Shown: positions 1-10,559 of the stretch, piece after piece | Numbering within the stretch: position 1 is the first letter of the stretch | How the letters are laid out: each line of letters opens with the position of its first letter | From: Meghimatium bilineatum | Lineage: Eukaryota > Mollusca > Gastropoda > Stylommatophora > Philomycidae | NCBI GenBank assembly: GCA_034231615.1 | Contig: CM067319.1 | Coordinates: 9,241,891 to 9,305,890, forward strand | Direction: 5' to 3' | DNA length: 64,000 nucleotides | Notes under the pieces: generated by a model | What the model saw: only the letters and a program-made list of their open reading frames with translations | The model's database searches: none | Told to the model about the DNA's origin: nothing | Made by a program: the position numbers and the translations under genes

Positions 1-460
1 ATTCATATATATATATATACATTCACTGCGTGAAGGGCATATTAATTCATATTAAGATAATCCTTGAGTAAAGTGCATATAAAACAAGATCGACTACTAC
101 AATGCGTGAGGGGCTATTCAATTCAGATCGATAAATTTAATGCATGAAAGGCATATTCCCACCGATTATAATGTTAATGTGTGAAAGGTATATTCCCACG
201 GATTATAATGTTAATGGGTGAAAGGTATATTCCCACGGATTATAATGTTAATGGGTGAAAGGTATACTCATTAAGAGCGATATAATAAATGTATAAATAG
301 CATATTAATTCAGACTGATAAATTTACTGTATAGAGGGCATATTATTTTAAATTAATAAATTAACAGTATGAATGGCATATTATTTAAAATTGATCAATT
401 GACTGTATGGAGGGCATCTTAAATGAATTCGACAAACTTAATGTGTGAAAGACATCGTAT
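1..460. repeat. degenerate ~37-bp tandem repeat
   Basis: Units begin GTGAAAGGTATATTCCCACG. Three near-identical copies at about 181-290 are spaced exactly 37 bp apart; outward copies decay into variants containing GGCATATTA. The array probably continues left of the window. Confidence 0.8.
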
Positions 461-879
461 TCATTTAGTTTTTGTAGCCCTGCTGCAATGATAGCAAGTA
501 TATAATTAACATTAGGATTATGCTGTGATTAATGAAGACAGATTAATGATCTGTCTATCTAGATTAATAATCATAAACTCTGAAAGTTATGTTGTCTGTT
601 GAGATTCTCCTGAATTAAGGGAAATATGTCGTCGTGTGTGGCTATGTCGACAGTCACGAAGACAGCGGTTAAAAGGTTAAGTAAGTTTGATCAAGATTTG
701 CTCGAGGTTGGTAACCAGCGTTTAGTACGGGAATTATTTCTCACGTACGGCCGACCTAATAGTGATATTGCTACTAACGTCCATCGATCAGTGTGTGTGT
801 GTGGTAAAAATATTAAGTGTATTAGTTATTACCGACAAATTGGTTGTATCGGATCATTGCTGCAAATAAAACGGTAACA
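461..879. other. unassigned; one open frame of unknown status
   Basis: A plus-strand frame at 626-877 (83 codons, starting MSSCVAMSTV) reads like ordinary protein for about 55 residues and then turns low-complexity (VCVCG). I recognise no domain. A GTAAGT at about 680-686 could be a splice donor, but there is no supporting partner exon. It may be chance or a decayed transposon frame. Confidence 0.25.
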
Positions 880-960
880 TAACGCATTTCTGTTCTCTGA
901 TCTACATCACACTGGACATCTAGTAGGACCAATGTCCTGCTACAAGGGAGACACAGCGGG
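868..960 (+). mobile_element. SINE S1 3'-part fragment
   Basis: Contains ACATAACGCATTTCTGTTCT followed by TCTAGTAGGACCAATGTC and a CTGCTACAA block. This matches the 3' part of the repeat at 50515-50690 and, on the other strand, 36600-36760. No 5' half is recognisable here. Confidence 0.55.
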
Positions 961-1015
961 AGTAGGAATATAATTCTAGTATCTTTTTTGTGTGTATAAT
1001 GGTCATGTTTACTTT

Positions 1016-1325
1016 ATGTGTACATCTTAAAGTGTACCCTTATATGCAAGCCTAACTCTTACGTGTACACCTTATGTGTACCTTCTTATGTATACACCTT
1101 ATGTGTACCTCTTATAGTGTACCTCTTATAGTGTACCTCACCTCTTACTTGTACCTCTTACTTGTACCTCTTATAGTGTACCTCACCTCTTACTTGTACC
1201 TCTTATAGTGTACCTCACCTCTTACTTGTACCTTTTATAGTGTACCTCACCTCTTACTCGTACCTCTTATAGTGTACCTCACCTCTTACTTGTACCTCTT
1301 ATAGTGTACTATTTACGTGTACATG
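1016..1325. repeat. 32-bp tandem repeat, degenerate at left
   Basis: Core unit CTCTTATAGTGTACCTCACC plus TCTTACTTGTAC. Copies from about 1100 to 1310 are 32 bp apart. The left part (1016-1100) holds decayed GTGTACCTTATGTGTACC variants. Confidence 0.8.
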
Positions 1326-1548
1326 ATGGATTGAATCCATCATACACCAGCAAGCAAAGTTCCTGTAACCTTATAAAGAGTGCAGAGACAGTGAATGTGC
1401 AATGACGTCTCCTATATCGACACTCAATAATCATGTGACACTATAGACATCAATTACAGGCATTCTCGCAAGTCTACTCGTTGACAGAGCTAACTAAAGG
1501 AATCCACTCACGAAATTTACTCAATTTATCAAATTAAGGAATTCATTC
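1326..1548. other. nothing recognised
   Basis: AT-rich non-coding sequence. The right end contains loose AATTCACTCAAGGAA-type words similar to those at 3040-3200. Confidence 0.5.
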
Positions 1549-1560
1549 AAGGAATGATAT

Positions 1561-1923
1561 TCTTCTTCTTCTTCTTCTTCTTTCGTTCACTTGAAACATG
1601 TCTATATCTGTAATTCTGTCTCCTTAACAACTGAGGTTGGACCCTTTCGAGGTATAGGGCCCGGCACCGTCCCTGTCTGAACGTCCGCCACAGGGCAGGC
1701 ACCATAACTTTTTATAGATACAGACATGTTTCCATTGTGTTTTGTGCGTGGCACCCTGATTATCTGTGCGCCTTTTGGCTGGATGCCTCCGTCTTCAGCA
1801 CTCTGCTTACTTGGGCAGGAATATGGTCCTGCTCGAATGGGACTGCCCGACCAGTCTTAGTTTCCAGCCCCTGATGGCTGAACTAAGTCACATCCCCACT
1901 GCACGGTGCTAGCATTGATGGGA
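1561..1923 (-). mobile_element. SINE S4 with LINE-G-derived 3' end
   Basis: The 363-bp insertion is bounded by a 12-bp direct duplication, AAGGAATGATAT, at 1549-1560 and 1924-1935. Read on the minus strand, it starts with a body holding GGAAACTAAGACTGGTCGGG and CCAAAAGGCGCACAGAT. The last ~51 bp before a (GAA)n tail are nearly identical to the 3' end of LINE family G at 33606 and 45514, including the codons for ETELQI and the stop. The body recurs at about 19755-19905 and shares its middle with SINE S1. I see no clear A or B box, so the 5' end may be truncated. Confidence 0.8.
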
Positions 1924-1935
1924 AAGGAATGATAT

Positions 1936-2135
1936 AAAAGGAATATACTGCAGGGAACTGTCGAGGGTGGGAGAAGCAGAGGAGGACAAATAAAGACATG
2001 GACAGACAACATCAAGGAATGGACAGGGCTAGATATTTCCACACTCATCCGCAGCGCTGAAGATAGAATTCGCTGGAGGAGTCTGTGTGTTGAGGCATCC
2101 AATGTGGTACCTCTAAGACCCTGAAGGGTTCATCA
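1936..2135 (+). mobile_element. LINE family A, 3' end fragment
   Basis: The plus strand translates, with small gaps, to LQGTVEGG, then TWTDNIKEWTGLD, STLIRSAEDRIRWRSLC and EASNVVPLRP before a stop. This is the very C-terminus of an endonuclease/reverse-transcriptase ORF2. The TDNIKEW block is single-copy here, so the copy is a reference for the expanded version at 57.85 kb. The 5' side was interrupted by SINE S4. The 3' side abuts the tail of an oppositely oriented family B LINE. Confidence 0.8.
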
Positions 2136-3005
2136 TCATCATCAAGTGCCGTCTCCGTAACGAAGTTTGGCTGCAATGTATCTCCAACATCTCCTGTCTC
2201 TTGTCTTGGTGGTGCACTCTGCTAGACTGTAACCTGTCCATCGTGTGATGTTACTCTCCCACTTGTATCTCTGCCTACCTCTTGCTCGCTTCCCTTTGAC
2301 TTTACCCTCAAGTAAGGTCTTCAATAAGGTGTCATGTCTTTTAATGTGTCCAAAGTATTTTATTTGCCTGATATTTATTTCTCTTAGCAGTTCTTTCTTC
2401 ATATTAAGTTTCTTCATCACCTCTTTATTTGTTTTCTTCTCTTTCCATGATGTTGTCCCTATTCTTATATATACCAACATCTCAAAGGCATCAATTTTGT
2501 CTTCTAATTGTTTATTTAGTGTCCATGTTTCTGAGCCATACATTAATATGGAATAGATGTAGCATTTTATAATTCTCATTGTTAACTTGTTTGTAATTTG
2601 TTTAGATATTAATAATTTCCTCATGTCATTGAAGGTACTTTTAGCCATTCCTATTCTCCTTTTAACTTCTGTTTCACATCTGCCATCATTTGTGACTATG
2701 TGTCCAAGATATTGATACTGTTTTACTTGTTGTAGTTTCTCTCCCTGTATGTTTATGTTTACCTCCTGTTCTTCTGTGTCTTTGCTGATTATCATGGTTT
2801 TTGTTTTTTGAATATTTATATCCAGTCCATATTCATTACTTGATTTATTGACTTGATCTATTAGTCTTTGTAGTTCATGTTCACTTTCTGCCAAAAGAAC
2901 AGTGTCATCTGCATATCTAAGGTTGTTTATTATTTTCCCATTGATCTTGAGTCCTGGTATTTCTTCTATATTTTTAAAGATATTCTCAACCTGAAGGTTT
3001 ACGGG
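2136..3005 (-). mobile_element. LINE family B, 5'-truncated, reverse transcriptase thumb and C-terminus
   Basis: The minus strand carries one open frame of about 290 codons: NLRYADDTVLLAESEHELQ (YADD catalytic box at about 2905-2920), then QYQYLGHIVTNDGRCETEV, YGSETWTLN and FGHIKRH, and a C-terminal RGRQRYKWESNITRW. The catalytic YADD aspartates are retained. Everything N-terminal to motif 5 is missing because of 5' truncation. Product role: target-primed reverse transcription by an APE-type non-LTR element. The 3' end is a (TGATGA)n tail. The open frame is long for a dead copy, so it is relatively young, and it is the best reference for family B. Confidence 0.88.
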
Positions 3006-3215
3006 TTTATTTATATATATTGATAAAGGAAATTATCTCAGGAAATACATTCACGGAATTTACTCAAGAAATCTACTCAATCAATTCACTCACGGCATTC
3101 ACTCACATAATTCATTCAAGGAATTCACTCAAGAAATTCATGCAATGGATACATTCAATCGACTCACTCAAAGAATTCCCTCAATGAATCCACTCAAGCA
3201 ATTCTAAATTTTTTG
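3006..3215. repeat. decayed AATTCACTCAAGGAA-type tandem words
   Basis: AATTCACTCA, GAATTCACTCAAGAAAT and similar words recur every 15-25 bp without a stable period. I read it as an old, eroded array. Confidence 0.5.
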
Positions 3216-3790
3216 TATTCAAATTTTTAAGTCAAACTTTTCATTCTTACTTTCAAAAACATATTTCGTTTAGAACTTGTTCATTCAACTCTAGAAGACT
3301 TTAATCAATCTTTTCATCATAATTCACTCTAATGGTCTGGTACTATCCCTTAATTTTTTTCAAACAAACGTCAAATACACTTCATGCGCTTCAGAAGATA
3401 TAGCTATACTAGATTTATCAATTTTTGACCATGTCTGCGCCTCATTGCTGAATGAGGTTCCGTCATGACGTCTGATTGACATGTAATTAAACGTTCTATT
3501 TATCTCTTGCTATTTTGGAACTATTTATTCCCTTCAATCTATTATATTTTGACGTGGGATTAAAACCTTTGGGGATGTAAATGCACAGTGCAACTTTTAT
3601 GTTTTATGTTGAGGTACGAGTCTTTCAACCGCGGAAGTTAGTCTAATTTGATTATATCAGAGCCTTACAACCACCAAAAATAGCGGAGTTCGCGGTTATG
3701 AAAATCCAGTTACAACAATCTCCCTAGTATGTAAATTTATTGCTTTCAAATAGAGTTTTTTTTTTAAAAGTTCATTTCATTTTATATACA
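3216..3790. other. nothing recognised
   Basis: AT-rich sequence without open frames of note or a clear repeat. Confidence 0.5.
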
Positions 3791-3794
3791 TTTA

Positions 3795-3905
3795 CATCAG
3801 AAAAATGAAAATAATAACAATAGATATGTGTAATGTGCTGAAAATAACAACAATAGACAATGTAATGTGAAGAAAATAATAACAATAGACATATGTAATG
3901 TGATG
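3795..3905. repeat. ~40-bp repeat, three copies
   Basis: Three copies of a block containing ACAATAGACA and GTAATGTGATGAA, differing by small indels. Confidence 0.65.
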
Positions 3906-4111
3906 AAATTTTGCCCGTGAGTTGAACTGTGGAATGGTGGGCCTTTACAAATTTAGCGAAATGTGGACTAGTGGGCCTTTACACGTTAGTGAAATGAGTG
4001 GTAAAGGGATGGCAACAATTGATTAATGAAAAACATTATGATATCATAAAAAATAACTATTTAATAATATTTTCTTGTACATGTTCGTATTATGTATTGT
4101 GTTATCTGTTT

Positions 4112-4330
4112 GTGTTGTCCGGCTCTGTGGCGAAGTGGTACAGAGCACGTCTGTGACGGCAAAGGTACCGAGTTCGATCCTCACCACAGGCAATAGTGCA
4201 TCCGGACCGTTCAGAAAGCAATGACAACCTACTGAACGTATTTATATTGCCTAGAAAATCACCACAGCCAACAATTGCTGGGTTGATAGCTACGTCCTGG
4301 ATTGGATATGCTACCAAATTTTTTTTTATC
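4112..4330 (+). mobile_element. tRNA-headed SINE (S2)
   Basis: The 5' head looks like a tRNA: A-box-like TGTGGCGAAGTGG at about 4126-4139 and B-box-like CCGAGTTCGATCC at about 4168-4180, correctly spaced for pol III. The head is followed by a body with CATCCGGACCGTTCAGAA and ACTGAACGTATTTATATTG. The same body and a weaker head occur at 60890-61075. No poly-A or LINE tail was identified. Confidence 0.7.
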
Positions 4331-4437
4331 TGTTTGAATATGTGTAGTATTATCTGTGCTTGGAATATTGTATTGCGAAACGCTGTCCGTATCCGATCAG
4401 ACCAGATCATGTATCTGTATTGGGATAACAAGAGGAT

Positions 4438-4750
4438 AAGTTTGTGTGTACATCTGTTGTCTGAGGCAGAATGTTCTATATGATAGCTTTGTACATGTCC
4501 GTGTTGTGTACATCTGTTGTCTGAGGCAGAATCTTCTATATGATAGCTTTGTACATGTCAGTGTTGTGTACATCTGCTATCTGAGGCAGTATGTTCAATA
4601 TGATAGCTTTGTACATGTCCGTGTTGTGTACATCTGTTGTCTGAGGCAGAATGTTCTATATGATAGCTTTGTACATGTCAGTGTTGTGTACATCTGCTAT
4701 CTGAGGCAGTATGCTCAATAGGATAGCTTTGTACATGCCCGTGTTGTGTG
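4438..4750. repeat. 60-bp tandem repeat, five copies
   Basis: Units start GTGTTGTGTACATCTG and are exactly 60 bp. Two subtypes differ at TTGTCTGAGGCAGAAT versus CTATCTGAGGCAGTAT. Their order gives a partial 120-bp period in the last four units. Confidence 0.9.
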
Positions 4751-4947
4751 TATGTTTTATTTATTATGTTTCTTAATTAGTTTCTAGTACCAGTGATTGT
4801 ACTACATGTGTCAAATTTGTGGTCTTTTGTATCTAGGATGTTTCTTCTAAAAGTTTACATATTGGCATCTGTTCTAGTCTGTGTACTTGTTTTCCTATTA
4901 TTCAATTATTTTTCAAATTATAGATGTCATGTTGAATAATAGCCCTA

Positions 4948-5153
4948 TACGGTGTTTCCCAACCTTTTTTTAAACCATGCCCCACCTAAGACTTTCTAAA
5001 TTTCTAATGCCCCCTGTGTCACATATGCATATTATTTTATATATAAAAAGTAAACTATTCCCTAACTTAAGTCTAATTAGAAATTTTCGAATTGGCCCCT
5101 GAACAATCAAATTACCCCTTTGTGGGGCGTGCTCCCCACGATGGGAAACACTG
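4948..5153. mobile_element. possible hAT-type MITE
   Basis: The left end GGTGTTTCCCAACC and right end GGGAAACACTGG form short terminal inverted repeats resembling the CAGNGGTTCTCAACC class of hAT ends. The ~206-bp interior has no coding capacity. No clean 8-bp target duplication could be read. Confidence 0.5.
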
Positions 5154-5270
5154 GCCTAAAGGCTAATTCTCTAGCCCTTGAAGTGGCGCTTGAAACGTAA
5201 AGGTAGATGAGCGCCTCCGTTTAGTCTGTCATGAAATAGGTGTACCATCTTTTAATTCTGAGATGTAAAG

Positions 5271-5636
5271 GTGATGCCTGCAGCATTACATACACATTAT
5301 TTTCCTTTCAAACTGATTCAAGTAGACAAGATCAAAATATACGGCATTCTCTATCACTGCACACCAACAAATGTCAACAGAGATACTTGGAAAAATATAA
5401 CTATAGAAATCAAAGATGGATTAGAACGATACAAATACAAAATAACAACAATTTTTGGCAGAAGCTTGGTTGCAAACATATTTGTCTACCCAAAACTGTT
5501 GTACACAAATATTTTCTGCCCACCAAAGAACCAACACATTAGACAGTTTCTTTTTCGAAACACGATACACGCAATACAAGCTCACACATTTCAATTTGGT
5601 TCTATCATAACTTTACATCCATCAAACAAATAGGGA
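5271..5636 (+). mobile_element. LINE family H, thumb-region fragment
   Basis: A plus-strand frame ending at 5633 reads GILYHCTPTNVNRDTW, GLERYKYKITTIFGRSLV, then YPKLLYTNIFCPPKNQHI and QFLFRNTI. The 'W..I...I..GL.R.K....FGR....N....PK..Y' pattern is typical of the segment after the catalytic core in LINE reverse transcriptases. No catalytic motif is present. A second overlapping frame at 5240-5542 is a shadow. Confidence 0.55.
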
Positions 5637-5739
5637 ATTTCGCGGTTCTGGTAATCCAACTACCACGACCTTCGTAGTCGAAATGTCATGGCTTTTTGTG
5701 GATAAGTCCATTTTATTACTGTCCATTCTGATATCTCTA

Positions 5740-5928
5740 CAGTTTTATGACTACCTATAATTCTGTAGTTCCTGTAGAATTCTGTAGAACTACCTATAAT
5801 TCTGTAGTTCCTGTAGAATTCTGTAGAACTACCTATAATTCTGTAGTTCCTGTAGAATTCTGTAGAACTACCTATAATTCTGTAGTTCCTGTAGAATTCT
5901 GTAGAACTACCTATAATTCTACCTCTGC
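5740..5928. repeat. 39-bp tandem repeat, ~4.8 copies
   Basis: The unit contains GTTCCTGTAGAATTCTGTAG and ACTACCTATAATTCT. It is a multiple of three and so leaves both strands open; these frames have no other gene-like property. Confidence 0.9.
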
Positions 5929-6124
5929 AGTTTTCTGGGTAAATTTTCAGCATTATCCACTTATACAGTATATTTTCAATTTGGTGTCTCCCGTTTCCAT
6001 GTAGATGTTCTTGGTATAACGCCCCCGTCTCGTACGTCCCGAATATAAATTTGTACATTGTCTCCCTTTCTTTAATTTCAGTAGTTTTGTGGATTATCTC
6101 CCTTCTAAACTTCTCAAATATTTT

Positions 6125-8705
6125 TTCTCATCATCATCATCAATGAAGGTTGGCTGCAACGTATCTCCAACATCTCCTGTCTCTTGTCTTGGTGGTGCAC
6201 TCTGCTAGACTGTAACCTGTCCATCGTGTGATGTTACTCTCCCACTTTTATCTCTATCTACCTCTTGCTCGCTTCCCTTTGACTTTACCCTCAAGTAAGG
6301 TCTTCAATAGGGTGTCATGTCTTTTAATGTGTCCAAAGTATTTTTTTTTGCCTGATCTTTATTTCTCGTAGTAGTTCTTTCTTCATATTAAGTGCCTTTA
6401 GCACATCTTTATTTGTTTTCTTCTCGTTTCATGATGTTCTCCCTATTTTTCTATATTCCCACATCTCAAAGGCATCAATTTTGTCTTCTAATTTTTTTAA
6501 TTTAGTGTCCATGTTTCTGTGCCATGCATTAATATGGAATGGAAGTAGCATTTTGTAATCTTCATTTTTAACTTGTTTGTAATTTGTTTAGATATTAATA
6601 ATTTCCTCATGTCACTGAAGGTACTTTTAGCCATTCCTATTCTCCTTTTAACTTCTGTTTCACATCTGCCATCATTTGTGACTATGAGTCCAAGATATTG
6701 ATACTGTTTTACTTGTTGTAGTTTCTCTCCATGTATGTTTATGTTTACCTCCTGTTCTTCTGAGTCTTTGCTGATTATCATGGTTTTTGTTTTTTGAATA
6801 TTTATATCCAGTCCATATTCATTACTTGATTTATTGACTTGATCTATTAGTCTTTGTAGTTCATGTTCACTTTCCGTCAAAAGAAAAGTGTCATCTGCAT
6901 ATCTAAGGTTGTTTATTATTTCCCCATTGATCTTGAGTCCTGGTATTTCTTCTATATTTTTAAAGATATTCTCTGTGTAGATATTAAATAGACTTGATGA
7001 TAAAATGCATCCACGTCTTACCCCTCTTCTTATTTCTATGTATGGTGACTAGCTGTTTTCACACCTTATTGATGCAGTTTCTTCCAAATATAAATTTCGA
7101 ATCAGCCTGATGTATTTTCCATCTATGCTTATTTCTTGAAGACATTTCGTTAATTTTGTGTTGGACTCTGTCAAAGGCCTTGCTGTAGTCTATGAAACAG
7201 ATGTAGATATTTTTTTTGGACTTCTATATAATTAACTATCACTAGCCGGATACTCAGTATAGCTTCTCTGGTTCCTTTGTTTTTCCTAAAACCGAATTGT
7301 TCTTAATCGACCTCCGTGTCTATCTTGTTCTTAATTCTTTCATGTATTATCTTGACGAGTATTTTAGTTAGATGGCTCATTAGACTTATTGTTCTATATT
7401 CTGTACAGCCCGCAACCCTGGGCTTCTTAGGTACTGGTATGAATATTGATGATGTTAGGTCTTTAGGTATATGACCTGTTTCGTATATGTCATTGCAAAG
7501 TTCTGTGATAGTATCTACACCAAACACATTTAGAGTTTTTATTATGTCTGCTGTTATGTTGTCGGAGCCTGCAGCCTTTCCCCATTTTATTGATTTTGTT
7601 GCATTTTCTACTTCTGCTTTCAGTATTGCTAGTCCATCATTGTTGTGTATTGTTGGTTTTTTGTTCCGCTGGTCGTCAAACAGTTCTGTCACATAATCTT
7701 CCCATCTTCTAAGTACTTCTGTTTTATCAAATATTATTTTTCCATTTTTATCTTTAATGCAGCCACCCCCATTTATAGGATTTTTCTTATTTGTGATCAG
7801 CCTTATCTCTTTATGCATTAATTGTGTCTTCTGTTGTATGGACATCGCCTCTCTTTCACTGCATTTTGTTTCTAGTCATTGTTTTTTCGCTGTTATGCAC
7901 ATGTTACGTATCTCCTTGTCTATAATTGAGTACTTTGGGGTATTTTTAGCTTTCTTTCTGACATTTTCTCTAATATTTCATCTGTCATTCATGTTTGTTT
8001 GTTCTTGGTTTTTCCTATTGGTAAATTTTCATTTGATGTTTGAATACTTTTCCTTAGGCTGTCCCATTTATTGTCTATTTTCTCTTCTGGATTTTCCCTT
8101 CTGTATTGTTCCATGCATTCTATCATTAGTTGCTCATATCTATTCCTTACATCTACAAGGTATTTTGCTGTATGTCTGGTTGTTTTAGTGCTGATGCGTC
8201 TATCTGTGGATCTTGAACTCTTCTATGTTTTATCTTTTTAAGTTTGACATGTATTTTACACAACACCGGATTATGATCAGAGTTGATATCTGCTCCTGGA
8301 TATGTTTTAGTGATCTTGACACTATTTCTAAATCTAATGTTGATCATAATATAGTCTGTTTAGTTCCTCTTTCTGTCTCCATGACTTTTCCATGTATATA
8401 ATCTTCTATTTTCATGTTCAAAGAATATATTACATATGATTATGTTGTTCTCCTCACAGAACTGTATACGTCTTTCTTCTCTGGCATTTCTTGTCCCTAG
8501 TCCGAATTGCCCTACAATGTTCTTGTGCCTTCATTTCCCTATTTTTGCATTCATGTCTCCCATGACTATTAAAATGTCCGTTGATTTTACTGGTTTGAGT
8601 AGTTTTTGTAAATCTTCGTAGTACTGTTCTATTTTTCCTGAATTGTCTTTAATTTCCACGTTACATACTGTCTCATTTTTTCATGATTCCATTATATTTT
8701 TGTAT
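6125..8705 (-). mobile_element. LINE family B, longest copy (endonuclease plus reverse transcriptase, broken)
   Basis: Read on the minus strand from about 8705 to 6125. The endonuclease part shows IVMGDMNAKIG (about 8537-8570) and SDHNPVLCKIHV (about 8250-8282), the latter being the APE-family SDH box. The reverse transcriptase follows: IKWGKAAGSDNITADIIKTL (about 7545-7605), FIDYSKAFDRVQH (about 7160-7200), RRGVRRGCIL (about 7003-7035) and YADD (about 6890-6902), then YLGLIVTNDGRCETEV and the C-terminus. An in-frame stop near 7310 and several frameshifts split the frame, so it is not functional. The 3' end is a (TGATGA)n tail at 6125-6145. The element is truncated within the endonuclease domain. 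It is about 90% similar by eye to 2136-3005 and has the same orientation. Confidence 0.88.
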
Positions 8706-9665
8706 ACTATTTCATTTTTTCAAGATCTCTGTGATATTTTTGTACCATCATCATCATATCAGTAAGGGGCTTAAAATTTATGTAGGATTGCCTTCACTGT
8801 ACTCGAATTATTCCGTCTCATTATATGGACGCATGAGAAAGTGCATGGACTTGACCAATGACCAAATATAACTTGATATTTACGTTATACTAAGCATTAC
8901 AAGAAAGGAAAATTTCATAACAAGATAAAGTGTGTTGTTTACATTAAACTTGCTATATTTACCCCTTTCAATCCAATCCAATATATCAGTTAAGGGATCC
9001 CGTCAAGCGATGAAATAATTATCAACCGGAACCGGAATAAATCAAATGTAAATTGAGCCAATATGGCGCCTGAGTAACAGCGCACATCCGTTCTGCCCAG
9101 CTTTATTTCGCAGTTTCATTATAAACCGTGACCATCGATAATATAATACATGTGGGCTAAATTGTGATTCATCATTATAAATTGAATCATTTAATTTTCT
9201 CCGAGATTTTAATTGGCTGTCGATGCAAAGTATATACTCGTATAAAGTGACCACTAAAAATCAAAAGTGAGTCAAAGACGTCACTTCTGGAGGACGATCA
9301 CTGATGAATCATCAGGACTGTGCTGTGAATTCACGAAATATACGAAACAAACCCCTCTAATTTGGGTATTCCGTTGTGATCAAATAATCACTCATGCTGT
9401 ACACATTAGGACATAAATTTTACGCTAAACTTAGGAAGCGAGAAGTGTGAAAATATTTCAGCGGGGAATCTAATTTCGCAGTGTTGTAAAGAAAGATGTC
9501 GCCTGATGTAAACAACGATTGCTGTAGTGTGTGGTGTTCGTGAATGCTTGTATGCGTGTGTGTCTATGTTAGTACTTATGTGTGTCTATAAAAAGATGTG
9601 TATGTATTTATGCTATCAAGTGTCTGTGTTTATGAGGTCTTGAATTCGTGTGTATGAGGATGTAG
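8706..9665. other. nothing recognised
   Basis: AT-rich sequence, with GTGTATG-type low-complexity words from 9520 to 9660. The small minus-strand frame at 9042-9254 has no recognisable domain. Confidence 0.5.
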
Positions 9666-9679
9666 GTGTATTCATGGAA

Positions 9680-10312
9680 AAACTTTGCGTGGGTTAGTTA
9701 GTTAGGGGTTTCAAATGTGTGGGTAAGTTAGGGGTTTCAAATGTGTGGGTTAGTTAGGGGTTGCAAATGTGTGGGTCAGTTAGGAGTTGTAAATGTGTGG
9801 GTTAGTTAGGGGTTGTAAATATGTGGGTTAGTTAGCGGTTGTAAATGTGGGTTAGTTAGGGGTTGTAAATGTGTGGGTTAGTTAAGGGTTGCAAATGTGT
9901 GGGTTAGTTAGGGGTTGCATATGTGTGGGTTAGTTAGGGGTTGCAAATGTGTCTGTTAGTTTGGGTTGTAAATGTGTGGGTTAGTTTGGGTTGTAAATGT
10001 GTGGGTTAGTTACGGGGTTGTAAATGTGTGGGTTAGTTTGTTTGTAAATGTGTAGGTTAGTTTGGGGTTGTAAATGTGTGTGTTAGGAGTTTTAAATGTG
10101 TGGGTTAGTTTGGGTTGTAAATGTGTGGGTTAGTTAGGGGTTGTAAATATGTGGGTTAGTTAGGGGTTGTAAATGTGTGTGTTAGTTAGGGTTGTACATG
10201 TGTGCGATAGTTAGGAGTTGTAAATGTGCGGGTTAGTTTGGGTTGTAAATGTGTCTGTTAGTTTCGGTTGTAAATGTGTGGGTTAATTAGGGGTTGCACA
10301 TTTGTGGGTAAT
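9680..10312. repeat. ~26-bp G-rich tandem repeat
   Basis: The unit is GTGTGGGTTAGTTAGGGGTT followed by GTAAAT, with many point variants, over roughly 24 copies. Each unit holds two G-runs and a TTAGGGG word, reminiscent of but not equal to the TTAGGG telomere repeat. Confidence 0.88.
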
Positions 10313-10324
10313 CGACGATGACCA

Positions 10325-10475
10325 AAAACTCAAACCATAATAATAACAATAATAATAATAAAAATAAAAAATGATAAATAATAATAATAATTTAAAAAAA
10401 ATTATAATAATAATAATAACAATAATTAATAAAAAAAAATAATAACAATACGTAATTTAAAAAAAATAAAGTTAC
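10325..10475. repeat. AAT-rich low-complexity tract
   Basis: Imperfect (AAT)n and poly-A runs. Confidence 0.85.
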
Positions 10476-10559
10476 TAGTGCGTTTTTAAATGACGAACAA
10501 GTCCAATGCGCGCACAAAATGTTCTTCTACAGAATTGACACCTGTATAGGGTGTCTATG

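Noticed and set aside
626..877. Small host gene
   Set aside because: No domain, no clear upstream or downstream signals, low-complexity C-terminus; left as an unassigned frame.
2245..2556. 103-codon plus-strand frame
   Set aside because: Antisense shadow of the family B LINE reverse transcriptase.
4124..4195. Functional tRNA gene
   Set aside because: A and B boxes are present, but the cloverleaf stems pair poorly and a SINE body shared with 60.9 kb follows directly, so I call it a SINE head.
5660..6058. 132-codon protein with IIGSSTEFYRNYR repeats
   Set aside because: The repeated part is a 39-bp array open on both strands; the flanking residues match nothing I recognise.
9680..10312. Interstitial telomere repeat
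   Set aside because: The unit is 26 bp and only includes single TTAGGGG words.
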